DNA of 64,000 bases from Setoptus koraiensis (GCA_048013815.1 CM106586.1:1178001-1242000); one strand, 5' to 3'. Positions 1-14,293 are shown, numbered from the stretch's first letter. Notes: a model not told the origin generated them from the sequence alone. Program-made: numbers and translations.

Positions 1-618
1 TAATTAAGCGCCCAGTTCGGCCAAAGATCAATGCCATATATAATCAATGTGGCGTCTTGCGACAACCTGTTTGTTTGTTGTTACTTAACGTCGTCTGAAC
101 GTTGTGACTGCTACTGATAATTGTGTGTGATAGTCATTAGGTCAGTTGGTGAGCCAGGCAATGAGTTAGCCAACGAACAAAATGGATAGCTATCCACAAT
201 GAATAGGCGATTGTGGGCGCCAATTTGTGTATAGCTGTTATTTATTCTGTCTATTTAATCTGTGCCCATGTGTATATTTTATCTTTGGTTGGATCTATCT
301 CGGCCAGCAGCCTGTACGACGGCTACATATGAGAGTGTGTGTGTGTGTGGCTTGTGGAAGAGGAAATGATCAACATTTATCATTTGTGTTTATCTTATTT
401 ATTAATAAACGAGGCCGGCCCGCATGACCCCGTGCCCTGGTGCCCTGGTGTCTGTGTGCGCCTCCAGTGTTTCGATACCCCGGCACCCTTATGGCCCGCT
501 TAGCGCCTTATGGTGGCTAGTAAATGAGCCAGTGTCTTGAGCCAACTTACTTCGAATTTCGAGCAGATAAGAATCAGTTGGCGCAATAAGACACTGAGAC
601 ACCGAGAGGAAGAGGGCG

Positions 619-639
619 ACACACACACACACACACACA
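619..639. repeat. (AC)n microsatellite
   Basis: An uninterrupted AC dinucleotide run of about 21 bases, followed by a short GA run. Read directly from the sequence. Confidence 0.95.
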
Positions 640-1189
640 GGGAGAGAGAGCAAAAAAAGAATTGGAGCGTGCACAAATAAATCAAGCTTACTATTCTTTT
701 TATGAGCGTCTATGTGGGCACTAGACACATGGCGACTTGCTATGTGCGATGTTTTTATCCCTGCAACTCATCCCGTTACAGCTGATACGCGTGTCTGTGT
801 GCAAGCGACTGGCCTAGGCAAGAAATGGGGACCGAGGGCCACTTGAGTGAGTGGCTTGTCGGGCTCAACACATATACTGACTGACTGGCAATGTGAATTG
901 AATGGAGCAAGTTCATTGTGGTGGTTGATGTTGTTGTTTGTTGATTTTGATGGTGTTTGCGCAACTCGCTCCAACTGGCGTCTAATTCTGTCCATGTCCA
1001 ATCGATGAAATGACACTGAATGCGCGTAACATTGATAACATAACATTCATAGCACGACACAAGCCTCACTGGTCAGTCAGCTAGCTCGCCAGAATAAAGA
1101 GGCGCTGTTGTTGCCAACAGCGACACATTAAGTAGTATGGTGTAATAATGAATAGCACAGGTAGACAGGCGAATTGTTTGGTGCTCAAT

Positions 1190-1300
1190 TGTTGCAGTTG
1201 CTGTTGTTGTTGTCGTTGTTGCTGTTGCTGTTGTTGCCGACGTCGCCGCTGGTGCTGATGTTCATGTAAATAGGTACAACAACAACAACAACAACAGCAA
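1190..1300. repeat. TTG/CAA triplet-rich tract
   Basis: Imperfect TTG (plus) turning into CAA triplets, interrupted by GCTG and CGTCGC. It generates a spurious minus-strand poly-Gln/Cys frame. Similar tracts occur near 1970-2060, 22440-22490 and 63333-63360, so this is a genome-wide habit and not a local element. Confidence 0.8.
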
Positions 1301-4300
1301 CAACCTATCTGTCTCGCTATTATCAATGCTTTATACAAACACAGTGACACAGAATAGAAATATCACGTATTTGTTTATGAGAAGTGCACTTGCTGGTGGC
1401 AAAAAGAGCGGCCAACGCGAGCAAGCGAGTTCAGTTCAAAAGATAGACGATAGAGGGAGAGTGGCGAAAACAAACAACAAATGAATTATATCAATAATTG
1501 CTCTCACTCGAGCCAGTGTTATTGCTATTGTTATGTGAGGGCACATAACGGCGGCCACTCGACGCCACCTTCGGAGCGTCGGCCATCAATGAGATGTAAG
1601 GAGCGTGCAGATTGAAGTGAGAGAAGTGCATAGTTTTATCTGTTTATCTCTCTATCGCCTCAGACAGGATAGGTCATCAGTGGCGGACAACAATAACCGG
1701 CCGACAACAATGTTTTTACTTCCTTCCAGCGGTGTCGCCCCGCGCCTTGTCCAGATAAAGAGATAAAACAATGAACAAAGACTCATCTCTATGTAATCTC
1801 TCTCTCTATGTGTGTCAGCTCTCTATCACCTTTGCCTATAACTCTGCTGCGAGGTGTCGACAAGCACCTAACAGGCACCTAAACTACCCTAGGGCTTACA
1901 GTGCTTGCTCATGTAATAATAACAACAATTGAGTGAGAGAAAGGGCAATTATTGATATAATTCATTTGTTGTTTGTTTTTGGCTCTCGCTGTCGTTGCTG
2001 TTGCAATTGTTGTCGTTGTTGCTGTTGTTGTTGCCGTTGTTGCCGTTGTTGCAATTGGCCAATCGCTTTATCACTTGGGCTCTCAATTGGCGCTGCTTGG
2101 GCGCCCCGTTGACGAATACGTGATGTTTCTGTTGGTTTGTGTTTGTGTAAAGTTGTGATGGCGGCCAACAGAAACAAAGAGTGTGCAGAAGAGGAAGTGG
2201 GCGCACAGTTGGCATTTGCCTAGTTATCTGTTGTTTGTGTTTATGTGAAATGAAAGATCGCTGACCCAATGCCAACACGTTGAAAGCAGCAACACAACAC
2301 AGAAGAAACTAACTTGGCCAACCTCATCCTTTCAAAATCTATTGCGTCATATATTTATAAATGTGTGTGTTAACTGACTATCGCGCGAAAGAAAATAGAG
2401 AACGTGGCAGTGAATTATTTATTACATAATAGATGAATGCCAATGCCAATTCTGTTGATGGTAATGATGTTAATGATGTTAATGTTATTGCTGATGGCGC
2501 GCACCCACACACAATCAATGGTATATGAGAGGTTGTTGTCGTTGTTTTTGTCAACAATGCTACCGACGACGACGACGACGATCACTCGTTTTTGGCCATT
2601 GTTGATCTATCTCTCGCTCGCTGTCCCGTGGCATCTCATTGGCAAACGCGCCACGCAAATGCCATTCGCCCTTATGTTGGCCCATACATAATTTCAAGAT
2701 TGTTGTTGTTAGAGTTACGTCTTGGCATCGCAGCCTCGGCATGGCCGATCGGTAGATTGGTCGTGCACTAGCAAAACCGTACGCACGTATGTGCGATTGT
2801 TGGTCATTATTTTGCCCGAGACACATTGTCTAGTTGAACAAAAATCACAAAATCACGTGCATTTGTTACGTGGTTGTTTGTTCGTCTCCATCCATCTGCT
2901 ACCTTCTTGTTGCTCTCTTTTTTTCTCTCTCAACTAAGGCTACACCTAAATAGAATTAAACTTGGCTTTGTGTCCGACAACAACGACAACCACTAATGAG
3001 TCAACTGTGTGCTGACACCAACTGCTGTCCAAAAGTCGACACAAAAGTCACAATAAGACAGCAAAGCTACATTCGCCATTGTCTATCTGCCACGGGCTGC
3101 ATCTCACACGCTCCTGAAACTCGTAAACACGTGCACACCGCAGGGTGTCGACTAGATTAAATTTAAAATTAACTAATAACAGCAGATGGTGCAAACATCA
3201 GGGCTCACAATTTGTGACACACTCACTACAGTAACAACAACAATAACAACAACAGCAACTTCCCAACAAACAGGTTGTGTCAGCACACTAGTCAATCACT
3301 GCAAACGACATCATTTAAGCGGCACACTGGCTGCCAAGCTGGCACGCATACTCCCGGAAATAGTCTCAAGTTGCGGCAAGCTCAACGACAACAACAATTT
3401 CCTCGCTGCAGTTCAGTTGTTAAAAATTTCTCGCTGCTCTCAATAACAACGCAAACAATCAGCTCAAACTATCGAAATACACGTTTCATTCGTGACATTT
3501 GGCTCAACTTTTCTTTTGCTCTTCCTGTCTTTCGCAGACACTCTTTGCCAAAGCAACTTTCAACGGCCAGTTTGTAGCCAGTCTCGCCAGTTGGGGCGCA
3601 CACACGCTGCAAACAGTGCCAACACAACGGCCCTATAATCACTAATTACCGACGGGATACTTCATACGAGGCCACGGCACCAACGGCAATCCATGTAACT
3701 GCCACGCAAACCGTGCCGCTATTTCTGTGCCAATTCTTGCATTTCACGCATCGCCACTGACCGTCCCCACGTGGGCCCCATGAATACTCAACCAGCACAG
3801 AGAATGTGAGATAGTGTGCACTCTAGAGAGCGCCTCTAGTGAAAGGCCACAAGGGTTTGTCCGTCGGGTCCGTTCGCCCAACACACCCGACGTCCGCTCC
3901 AGGTTTCTGTACCCCTTCCGCACTCACTTCCGGTGCCTCTCCCTTCTATTTATTAGGCAACGCGAACCTGACGGCCGAAAGATTACTTGCTCGGGGCGAG
4001 GGGCAGAGATAAGGTGTCCCTGTGACCTATCATAAGCCGTGTAAAAGTGGTCCCACTTTCAACATGGCATCTCCAATATCTTTCTCATCTGATAAGAGGG
4101 CCAGCAAATTCCCGAGGGCACTCATCACAAAAAAAATGACGCACGTGGAGTAGCTGGCGCATGCCTCACAATACACGAGCAATTGGGATGGTGGTTGTGT
4201 CTGTGGCTCGCAGTGATGATGGCAGTTGTAGTTGCGGTATTAGAGGCAAATATCATTACAGTAGAAGAGGTTGACCTTCTCAACAGTGAGACGGCGCCCT

Positions 4301-7300
4301 CCCCCCCTCGGGTATTTCGGGTATTTATACATGACCCTGCGGGATCAAGATCCCAAATCCTTTACCCCGATATCCTGAGTGAGGTACCAATTGCAGAACA
4401 AGCTAAAGGATCTAGGTCGAGGCCCGCTTACTATTTAATGATGCTAATGATACAAAAACGTCCGACATGAATGCGAAAGTTACGCTCGCTGATTGTGTCA
4501 TCCTATGAGTCGTGAGTTATGACTACTGCACCACCAAATGTGTAGACCGTCAATGTAAGGCCGCGAAATAGCATGAGAGCGAGAAATATAACTTCCAATT
4601 AATTCGAAAGAGAGTTTCGCGAGACAGATATAAACAGAAGAGAGCCGGTTACAATAATTATAGAATGCCAGCAACAATGAAAGCGAAGTTAGTTAACCAA
4701 TTTAGGATGAAGAAATGCGCCAGAAGTCCTTTATGATCGGCACTTGGTCCTATCAACTCGATAGGACATCGATTTATTGGGTTGAAAAATGTACGTGTAG
4801 TCGAGTACAGAGATGAACTCACCTGAAAGGGTGAATTTCCGACTTACTTCGTTAGTAGACGATACCAGTTTAAATTAGTAGTTGATAGCAATTAAATTAG
4901 TGATAAGACGCGTTTCGGCGAGTCGTACACTTGATCACCTGTCGATGTTGCTAGCTTCGTTAAATTTGCTTCTAAGATTATGGACGGACAAGCGACAACC
5001 AAATACTGCTCAGCTCTCTGATAAATATCCGATCAAACATATGCCTCCTTGGGGACCGTCAGAAATCGACATTCAATCAATGGACAGACTCCCGAACCTC
5101 TCCAATCGACGACCACCTCATAAACCTGCTGTTTTTTGGGGGTTTTTCTCTTATGGTGGTGCAAACGTTCTCATTCGTCGTGTTTCTTTTCTTTTCGTGT
5201 TTCTCCGGGTGCCCCATGATTCTGCTGAATCAAGACGCATATCATTTAAAAATGGCACATTTCGTGTTGAGCGTTAGTAATGTATTACATGTAACGCGTT
5301 CCAGGCTACAACTTCTAGCTAGGCATTTTGTGTATGAAGGGGTCTTTAATTCTGACAAAAATACAGCAACAGACACAAAATGTGTGGCAGAAAAGGATCT
5401 GTGCATTCCGTGCGTTTACTGTAAAAGGTTTACATCAGGCAATAAACTTGCTGTCAGCTAGTCACTGGGAGTTGGATTTTTCCACCACAGCTGCCGTACT
5501 GCAGTTGCTCTTGCATGAGAATGAGGAAGTAAAGGATGAAAACTGATTGGGAGCCCTGGCCAGAATCAACTCAAATGAGCTGGTCTTTGGGCAAACCGTT
5601 GCTTTTCATCACGATCTCGGCACAAGCTTCGCCTTTGCGAGAGGCCCAAGGAAAACAATGTTCTGCGATAGATGTAAAAATTAGGCTCTTATTTGTATTC
5701 GATGCGCACACTTTGGGTTCGCTCGTGTGTGTCTTGGGTGCCATTTCCGCGTACATGTTTGACCGCCCGCCAGCATCAAGTAATTATTGTATCGGACAAA
5801 ATATATCTACACAACACACACAGCACAGTGCACAAATTGAAGTGGTTGGCAAGTTGCAGCTAGCACTCCATTGTGTTGCGTCAAATGTGCCCCGGGGCCA
5901 ATAAATTCAGCTCATCACGTGGCCATAGGTTATTTATCGGTCAGTTAAATTCTCTCGATTAGCTGCAAATGTGTGTCGATGATTTTTCCAGGTGCTCATC
6001 ACCTTATTTGTGCTGGCCTCATCAGTAAACCTCACCAGAAAAATACTTTGTGTTGGAAAACTGTCTATGCCGATTGTTCCAATGCTGTGTCCAGCCAAGT
6101 AATAACGGTTCGTGGCACAAACTCACCCACCTGCTTCAATACTATTCTTGGGGCCTCAACACCACACGATCTCTGAAAAGTGCATGGCTATTGGACAGAT
6201 TCGGCGATGCAATTTAGGCTTCGTAGAGCCTCTGCAATTGCGCCAACGGGCGGCTAACCAATGAGTCGATTGTTGTAAGAGCAACAACGGCAATTGGCCA
6301 TGTGGGACCAATGACAAGAATAGCAACAACAAAAACAATGATCCTAAATATAGCAGCATGTTGTGAATGGGCCAAACATATTACAATATTCATGCAAAGA
6401 GTCTTCCATTACCTTCAGTGTGTAACATGCATATTGAAGTTAATTAATATTCATTTCCCTCTCACTGTTTATGCATATATGTACTTGTGTTTGTAACCAC
6501 TCATTAATCTAAGTAAGCGAGCTGACTTTTGCCTTTCTCCCTGCCTCCTTATCCAATCCATTGCCATGCTTAGTTCTTTGTTTATTGCAAAGGCTACAAT
6601 TTCATGCGTCATGTATGATGGATATATTCATATTATTGTAGCGTACAAGTCCCAACGGGTATATAAATAGCAAAAGCACTTTGTGCTGGCGTTTTTCATG
6701 CAAATTCATGACAATCCCATCGGCACCACTTACACACATGGCTGTTGCGATATCTATATTCATACTGGCTCACAAGTGAAATCTTGTGGCACACAAGCGT
6801 AATTTTTGCTTGCCCCCAGTAACTTTCCAATTATATATGGCAATGGGAATGTTGTTGGCTCCCGAAAACTAGCTGCAACAAACACATCAAGATTGGTATC
6901 ACAATACTGTCGTCGCTATCATTTGACCTTCGGCCATCAATAATCCAGTTATCAGTTGATCTGAGATGACGATCTTGATCTAATCTAAATTGTTCAAGTC
7001 TGTGTAAATTATCCGGAACCTAGGATTCAGTCAATCTCAGCAAGAGACCCGCTTGATCTGTTGGTTTCCACTTTTGATGTATCTTTCAGGCGAGATCCGA
7101 CTCTATTCATTTGTGTGCGAAGGTGTCAGAATATCGGGAGAAAGAACTTAGTTTCATTCGTCTCTATCAGACTGTTAGGCTAGGAGCCTTCTTTCTAGAA
7201 GAAAGTTTCAACTTTTAGTCTAGGAAATCGAATAAAATAAAAATAGGAAAGACAGAAATAGAAGAAACCGGAAAACTGAAATACTGAAATTGAAAAAGAA

Positions 7301-9554
7301 GGAAAGGGGTCCATTCTTTAGAAAAAGTATGCTGGCAGGTTTATTCGAAAACGAAACAAGTCTGGAGAGCACAAAAATATCTGAGCTCGACGATTGTGTC
7401 ACCCGTTCGGATCATAAACTGGGGCCTTAGTCGGCTGACTCCTAAGACTGTTTTGGAATTTTTTCGCCAGTACAGTTCGTATGGCCTTGAGAGACGTGCC
7501 GAAATAAAGTTTTTCTACCAGCCGTTTCGATAAACACTGTTACAGTTAGCAAGATCGCTCGAGTAGATATGCTTACATTACATTGGTGCGCTGGTCTAAG
7601 ATAAAGACGAGATTATCAACTTTGTATCAATTTAGTTTTGGTTCGGTGGAGCAAGGCAAGATGGCCAACAAGAGATAGATAATAAATGATAGAATATAGA
7701 TCGTGGAGTTTTGTTTGTTTGTTTGCGCAATCTTTTGGACTATCAACATTCGAGTGAGACATCGAGAGATAAGGGCCAGATACCGTGTATGTTAGATATC
7801 GTGTTGGCAAGATTCAACGACTGGGACCCAGTGCACTCAGTCCAAAGTTTAGCGAATATCAGAATTTAGTAGCGTGAATGTCTTGATGGAACTCCATCAC
7901 GCCACCTATGAATATCTTACCGGCTTGGAGTGGTTAGTTTAAGGTAGGACGCGGGGCTATAATGGGAAAATTGAGAGAAACTGAAACTCTCTGTTTTCAT
8001 TTATTTAGCATTAAGCAGCAATAAGGTGCCTATAACATTTAGCATGCGATCGCACCAATATCTAGATAGATTGCCCATGTAAATAAATCATTAGATCCAT
8101 GTATGAGCGCTTCTCAGTATCTCATCACTATGACATCATTATCATTTAATGGTTCACAGCAAGTGAGGTCCATTTATCTATTTATTCGCTGCACCCGATC
8201 GAATCAGACCAAGCAAGGCTGGCACTGTTCGTCTGGCAAACTACCGATCCCGTCGAATGTTCAGAATTTTCGCAAAGTAATCCGCAACAATCTAGATTAA
8301 TGTTAACTAGCCACAAATATCATCCTCATATTGAGGTTGTTTTCTGCAGATCTTTGTTGTTTGTTTAGAGCAAATATAAGCTAAGCCTCCAGCGCAAGAT
8401 CATGTTATACGATGCTCTAGAGATCTAGAGCGTTTTTTTTTTCGAAAAAAGATGTATGCACCACGATCATTGTCCATAGTGATTGGATAATTATCCGTTC
8501 GGCTCAAATTTTTCTCTGTCTATAGTGATTTGTCCCGGTGTCTACTAACTGTTCTATGACAATTCTTGCGGTTCTATTTGCTGTCTAACAGTTCAAACGA
8601 CTGTGTTGTCTTATTCAGTGAAGATGCCGATTCAGTTAACCAGACCGAGTATTTTTTTTTTCAACCGAAATCAAAAGACCCGCTGGCTATCGGCTACAAT
8701 TTACGGTTTCGGTTATCAAATAGATGTCATTGATTCTAAGAGACCGCATTGAATATGGCATCACAGTTAGAAACGGGTGAAGCTCAATCAAGCTACTTAT
8801 ATTCCGAAGCTCATCTATTTGTGGGGCAGACTCTACAATAGAAACTGTTTCAGCTAGCTTTTCGTTAGCTACGACAGAACATCTGATAACTCTTGGCTAT
8901 CTTAGAAACTATTGGAATCTCAGCAACCTAAGAAACATAACCGTTAAAATACTGGCGACTTTCAAGCACAACCAAACCTAATTCAACACTGCTAATGGTT
9001 AATCGAACGGTGAGCCTTTTCGCTTCGGTTCTGCCATCTCTATTATGTAGAGAGAAACCTAATTCGAGACAATATCCAAGATAGTATTCTCAGGCGTGAC
9101 TAAAAAAGAGCAGATTGATAATTGTTTTCAACAGTAACAGTAACAAATGGCAATGCCGAAACTCGTGGCATCAGTTATTCTGACCAGTCAGTGAACCGAC
9201 TTCCGTGTCTGTTGTCAGCTGAAGCACCGACAATCTGGAAAAGGGATGAAAGAAACTGTTTGGGGCCGGTTTTGCACCGGTCGCAATAACAGCCAGCAAC
9301 TGTTTTGAGAGTATCAAATATAGCACGACATTCTATTAGAGACAAGCATGCACCATTTGCCAGTCGGCTGGCCAGCAATTACAAGAGGCATGGCAGGGGA
9401 GAGAGTTGAAAATCGACTAGCGTTGCTAGATTAGCGGGAACCCTCCAATATAAAGCTGACTTATTGAGCCCGAACAAAAGTCATTTGCTCCTCTGTAGTT
9501 TTTATGCAATTTAAGTGCTGTACCTAAGTGGGGCGATTGCTTTTCTCTCCGTGT

Positions 9555-9557
<3 letters not shown>

Positions 9558-9606
<49 letters not shown>
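9558..9606. repeat. (GA)n microsatellite, about 49 bases
   Basis: A perfect GA dinucleotide run, the longest pure microsatellite in the window. It sits in gene-free DNA about 2.5 kb upstream of the TGF-beta-like exons. Confidence 0.97.
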
Positions 9607-9608
<2 letters not shown>

Positions 9609-9950
9609 TTGCGTTGTCTGTTGCAGCTAGGAGAAAAGTCATCAGTTTCTAGCGATGCCCCATGAGCTTGGCGGCGCTTGATAGCGCGCCAACTGTGACA
9701 TAGAGACAGCGCATAGATCTAGATGGACAGTGGGCCGTTGTGGATGTTGTGGTATGTAGTTGGTGCGCTTATTTGTTGTTGTTGACTAGCCAGAACCAGA
9801 GCCAAAGTGAAAGCGAAAGTCATGATTTGCAAGGCAGAATAGCATAGTCGAAGAAGCAAAAAAGTAATTTTGTCCAGCTAAGTCGAGCTATAGTGCTACA
9901 ACATAGTAGTGCCATAACAGCAACATCAACAACAACCAACAACATTCACA

Positions 9951-9973
9951 AATAATAATAATAATAATAATAA
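9951..9973. repeat. (AAT)n microsatellite
   Basis: A run of about seven and a half AAT units directly after a CAA-rich stretch. Seen directly. Confidence 0.9.
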
Positions 9974-12146
9974 GCACGGAGTGGCTACGCAGAGGTCTGG
10001 CTAAAATCTAATTTTGTCAACGCGTTTACGGCTGACCTTGCCAGAAAATGCGACATCACACAAACTAAAATCAAAGCTCATTTCGCCACTACCACCACCA
10101 ATATCACAGTGCCTGTTATTGCTGCCACTGGCCACTTGATATGCTAACTTATTACGTGAGGCCTATCTATCTTTGACACAATTCGCGCTCGATGTTTGCC
10201 AGCTTCGCTTGCTTAACAGTTAGAGAGCGAGAGTTGTGGGCGTATATTGTCACCTCAGTTAGAATTTGCGGGCCGATAGGATAGACATTTCCTGTTGGTT
10301 GATCAATCTGATACGGTGCAAAGTGCATGACAATTTCGTTGTCATTTTGTATCAATTTATTTCATTTCGTCTGGGAGCCCGATACAGCGAAAACGAACGC
10401 GACAAGCAAAGAAGTTGGTGCGAGCCGTATCGCATGGCAGTGCGATGCTTCCTTCTTCTTTATAAGTTGTGCCACTGGCACTGAAATGAAAATCCCATGA
10501 ATCATCCAAATTAAACTGTCACAAGATCCAACAAGACCCAGGTAATGCCACTCGGCCTCTTGGATCTGGGCCACAGATTCTGGGCTCTTCTCGCCACCAA
10601 GCCCACATTTCCTACTGGCTATGGCGCCACCAAGTAACGAGGCCGAAATATGGCGAGAATGAGGCCGAGAATAGTTTCACGCCCCGAAACCTTTCTCAGG
10701 CAAGCCGAAGAAGAGGTTGCCAAACGATTGCGTGGCTTAAATTGTTTTTATCCGCGCTATTTCGTGCATGACTTTCTACTTTTCTAGATCGAGCTCCTAG
10801 GGAAAGGCGCCAAAGCTCGGCTAGTTGCTCGACGATACTTGCTAATATTTTGTCATCCATCTTTTATTGTTTATTTGGTCTCTAAACGAACGAGGTGGCC
10901 CCGGTTTGTGTGCACACCCTGCACTTTTTCTTCTCAGTTCGAGCCCTCCACTCAGCCGATAGAGGCCTTATCGATTCATTGGTCAGTTGTGTCATGTGTT
11001 AGCCATGGTGACCATAATGTGACGAGTTAATATATCATTTCTGTTGTTGTTCTCAATTGGCCTCTGAACGATGAAAACAACTCGCCAATCACCGTCCTCT
11101 CTATCGTGCGTTATCTCCTCGCCGCATCCATCTATCTCATCTTCTATAAATCAAATCCCATCCGATCAAATCTGATCTGTTTTCGCCCGGCTCATGGCAA
11201 GGCATCGTTCGAATTTCATTGCAGCCGATTGCAACGTGTCGTTACGGATCGGATGGAGCCAGTGCTTAGACAACTAGACAACTTTACTAGGCTTGCCGGC
11301 CAAGTAAACATTGTCCGACGTCTCTGTGTTTGATTCGATCAGCGCTGGTTGTTGTCTGCAGGCCAGCAAGTCGCCTAGTTTAGATACATATCTACCCATC
11401 ACGACAGAGGGAGAGAGAGCCAGCTAGCCAGCATCAGTGAACTTCACAAAATTGCCACTTCACAGCCAATGGCGATCCATCAAATAGATGGCTCTTTGGG
11501 CTGGCCTCGATAATCTCGACTCAATACTCACATACATTTCGATGCTAGACCCGCATTGATTTATACAGGGTCAGGGTCCCATTTCTGATGATTTAGAGAC
11601 GGCCACTATTTGTTGTATTGTGATCATTACTATGATAAGTTCGCTCTTCTAATCTCGCCACTCCGATGTTGGTGCTGTCGTCGTTGACCAGTGGCGGTAA
11701 TAAATGAGCAGATTGAAGGAGAAGAGGAAACAATTCCATAGACAATCGTTATTATTTTCTTCATGCTGACATCACCTAACGCCACAGTGCTGGTATATGG
11801 ATAAATGCGGCTTGCTAGATATAGGCCAATGTCAATCAATTCTTGTAACTCGCTCAGTAACTGGTATCACAGCTATTCTGGCCTTTTATTGCCGGAGACA
11901 TCATTCTTCATATGAGCAGGCTTAAGTGTTTAGATTATGCTTTCTATCAATATATCTGTATTAATGCAGCTATTGCGTTGGATCAATTGTGCGTGGGTGT
12001 GCTGAACTTGAACAATGCTCGTAATATCTAATTTGAATATCTCCGTTTGTGTACTATTATGGCTAATCAACAATCTATAATCATCTTTACCCATCACACC
12101 AACAGGTTCAGCTAGAATTGCATCATTAGAGGCGCAACAACACAAA

Positions 12147-14290
12147 ATGAATGGAGCAAACAATGGAAATTTGTTAATTAGTTCCGACCAACTAACACAC
12201 ACTAACTACAACAACAATCACACCTCTTCGTTTATCTATAGATTTGACATAAGTGAAACAAGATTTGATTCAAATGAGCGCCTGTTAGAGGCAGAGTTGC
12301 ACCTGTATAAATTGTTACCTTTGCAATTGTTACATAATAATAACAACAAAATTATCAATAATAATAATGGTGATCGCAATAGTGGACAAATGGTCGATTT
12401 CAACAAATCTGCGACCAGTGTCCATGATGATAAACGATATGAAAAGTCCCATTGGTATCCTCATTGGTATCCAACAAGCGATTTCTTAATCTATGATGCT
12501 AGTTCTGGTCAAGTGAGAGATAGTCAAGCGGCAACTCAGGCAACTGGAAGAAGTCCAACGACAACACGTTCAACGGCAGAGACAACGGCGATAACAGTCA
12601 CCAGTAGCAGACAATGTAATCTCAAGACCAACCTACTTGAAGTAAGTGTATCCAATATGGTACCGTTAAGGCAACCTTTCCTTCCAATAGTTTGTCTCAC
12701 AATATTTGCTAACACACATCCTTGCCCTTTTATTACAGGTGAGTTTATATCAGATATTGTCTGATCCTGATGGTGATAGTGATTTTAAACCAAACGATTT
12801 ACGCCTCTTAGATCTTAGAAGAATCGATCTAGAGTCTGTTGGCTGGGAAGTGTTCTATGTCAAGCAAGCTGTGATTGATTGGATGGTCAAAGGACATAAG
12901 AACAAAGGTGATTATTGCACTAGAATTGTCTTGCTGATGCTATTACTATTGTTATAGTGCTAATCTTAATCCTTCATCTATTCTATCTTTTCTATTGACA
13001 ACTTTAGGCTTCTTACTGAAAGCTAGATCCATGCTTAATGAGAGACTAGAAGCCGGTTGCCTTAGATTCTCCGCCTTAATTGATACAACTCACTATATAA
13101 AACAATCGGATCATTTGAACACATCGACATCATCATCAACAAGGGATCACAAAAGTAATCCATTTCAGCCTATTCTAGTTATCTATACTGATGATGGAAT
13201 TGAAAAGAGTCCATTGTCGCAGCCAATCAAAGAGGCCTTAGGTGAGCTATTTTCTCTAATCGACTATCATATCACTTGTTTCATCAATATATCAATTAAT
13301 TAATCAAAGTAATTTTATATCAACACATGCCGTTTATCTACAACAGATAATAATATCTATGGCTATAGGTCCACTGATCCACCTGAGGGACCAACAAAAG
13401 TCAGTGAGTTGACATCGGATCAGCAACTTACAATAGATGACATCACCATTAATGACGCCATGCTCTCTAATGGCAAGACCGGAAGTGGCAATAATGTGAT
13501 AAGCTACAATACTAGTAATTTTAACAACAAGATGATTATCGGTTCGGCCAACAACAGCAAAAATGAGCAAAAGTGCCTGAAAATGCCAATCTTGCTAAAT
13601 GTCAGCAACATCATGCATAATCAAGCAATCATGCCTCACAGTAAGTAGCTTAGTTTAATCAAGAAACCATTCCTCCTTAATGTCGCTAAACTCGAACAAT
13701 TTAATCAATATAACAAACTGTTGTTTATCTTGCACCTGTTTCATGATATCGAAACAGAAATAGATCTCAATCAATGCACCATCAGGCAAAGATCATCCGG
13801 GGACCGCAAGCCAGAGAGTCTAGTGAATCTGGCATCAGGAAATCAGTCAATATTGTTAAATCAATCAACAACTATTCATGCAAAATTGATACGTCAACTA
13901 GTGAAATTGGAGCAACTTACCAGAAAGTTCTGTCAACAAATTTCGTACCTCGCTGAGAAACAAAAGCAATCGAATCAAATGAGAATAGATTACAACAAGA
14001 ACGATCCATCTGGCAGTGAGAAGCTTAAATTGATAGAGGAGTTATTTGCTGTGAGTTCATGCAATTATGGAACCAATAGACAAGTACCAGTAGATTCTTC
14101 ATTTTTTGAATTGCTTGCCACTCAAAATGCTGGTGATTCTATCCTGTCGCCATGTAGTATAAATTGTACAGATATCACTACTAAGTCATCAATGAAATTG
14201 TCACCGATAAATCTATTGTATCATAGTGCTGACCACCAGGTGGTATTACGTCAGCTCAATGACGTGGTGACAGTTGGGTGCCGTCCCCTC

Positions 14291-14293
<3 letters not shown>
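12147..14293 (+). CDS. Divergent TGF-beta/BMP (dpp-like) ligand, five exons
   Basis: Exons by GT-AG and frame: 12147-12641, 12739-12907, 13008-13241, 13347-13640, 13764-14293, giving 573 residues. The propeptide is recognisable: RFDISE and ERLLEAELHLYK in exon 1, VSLYQIL, RLLDLRR and GWEVFYVKQAVIDWM in exon 2, and PILVIYTDDG in exon 3, matching the dpp/BMP prodomain order. The mature part starts near KCLKMPILLNVSN (end of exon 4), which lines up with the C-x4-L-x-V first strand of BMPs; exon 5 holds LNQSTTIHAKLIRQLV (the heel helix) and ends INLLYHSADHQVVLRQLNDV then VGCRPL, against the usual MLYL, VVLKNYQ and GCGCR. It departs from the family: no CHGxC, the CC pair is spaced as SPCSINC, the last cysteine is absent, about 90 residues are inserted after the heel helix, and I see no RXXR furin site. 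The start is only the first in-frame ATG of this exon. The frame stays open about 66 bases further upstream, and a signal-peptide exon is missing, so the N-terminus is uncertain. A poly(A) signal AATAAA lies at 14374. Confidence 0.8.

Larger units (their letters stand above)
1..12080. other. Gene-free, simple-repeat-rich 5' region of the TGF-beta-like gene
   Basis: I see no exon here that I can support. The open frames are short, most lack an ATG, and several encode poly-Gln or poly-Val only because they cross CAA/TTG triplet runs (about 1190-1300, 1970-2060, 3235-3260, 9900-9975). The first 4 kb is rich in AC, AG and CAA tracts; 4.5-9.5 kb is more ordinary AT-rich sequence. The tract ends at the first coding exon of the TGF-beta-like ligand, whose signal-peptide exon I could not place and which may lie here. 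A large non-coding flank is common for developmental signalling genes, so enhancers or an unrecognised first exon are plausible, but that is inference. Confidence 0.55.

Noticed and set aside
1081-1350. Minus-strand poly-Gln/poly-Cys frame
   Set aside because: Produced by CAA/TTG triplet runs; no flanking coding content.
4183-4470. Frame with a signal-peptide-like start that might be the missing first exon of the TGF-beta-like gene
   Set aside because: It opens at TTG, not ATG, and no donor joins it convincingly to the exon at 12.1 kb.
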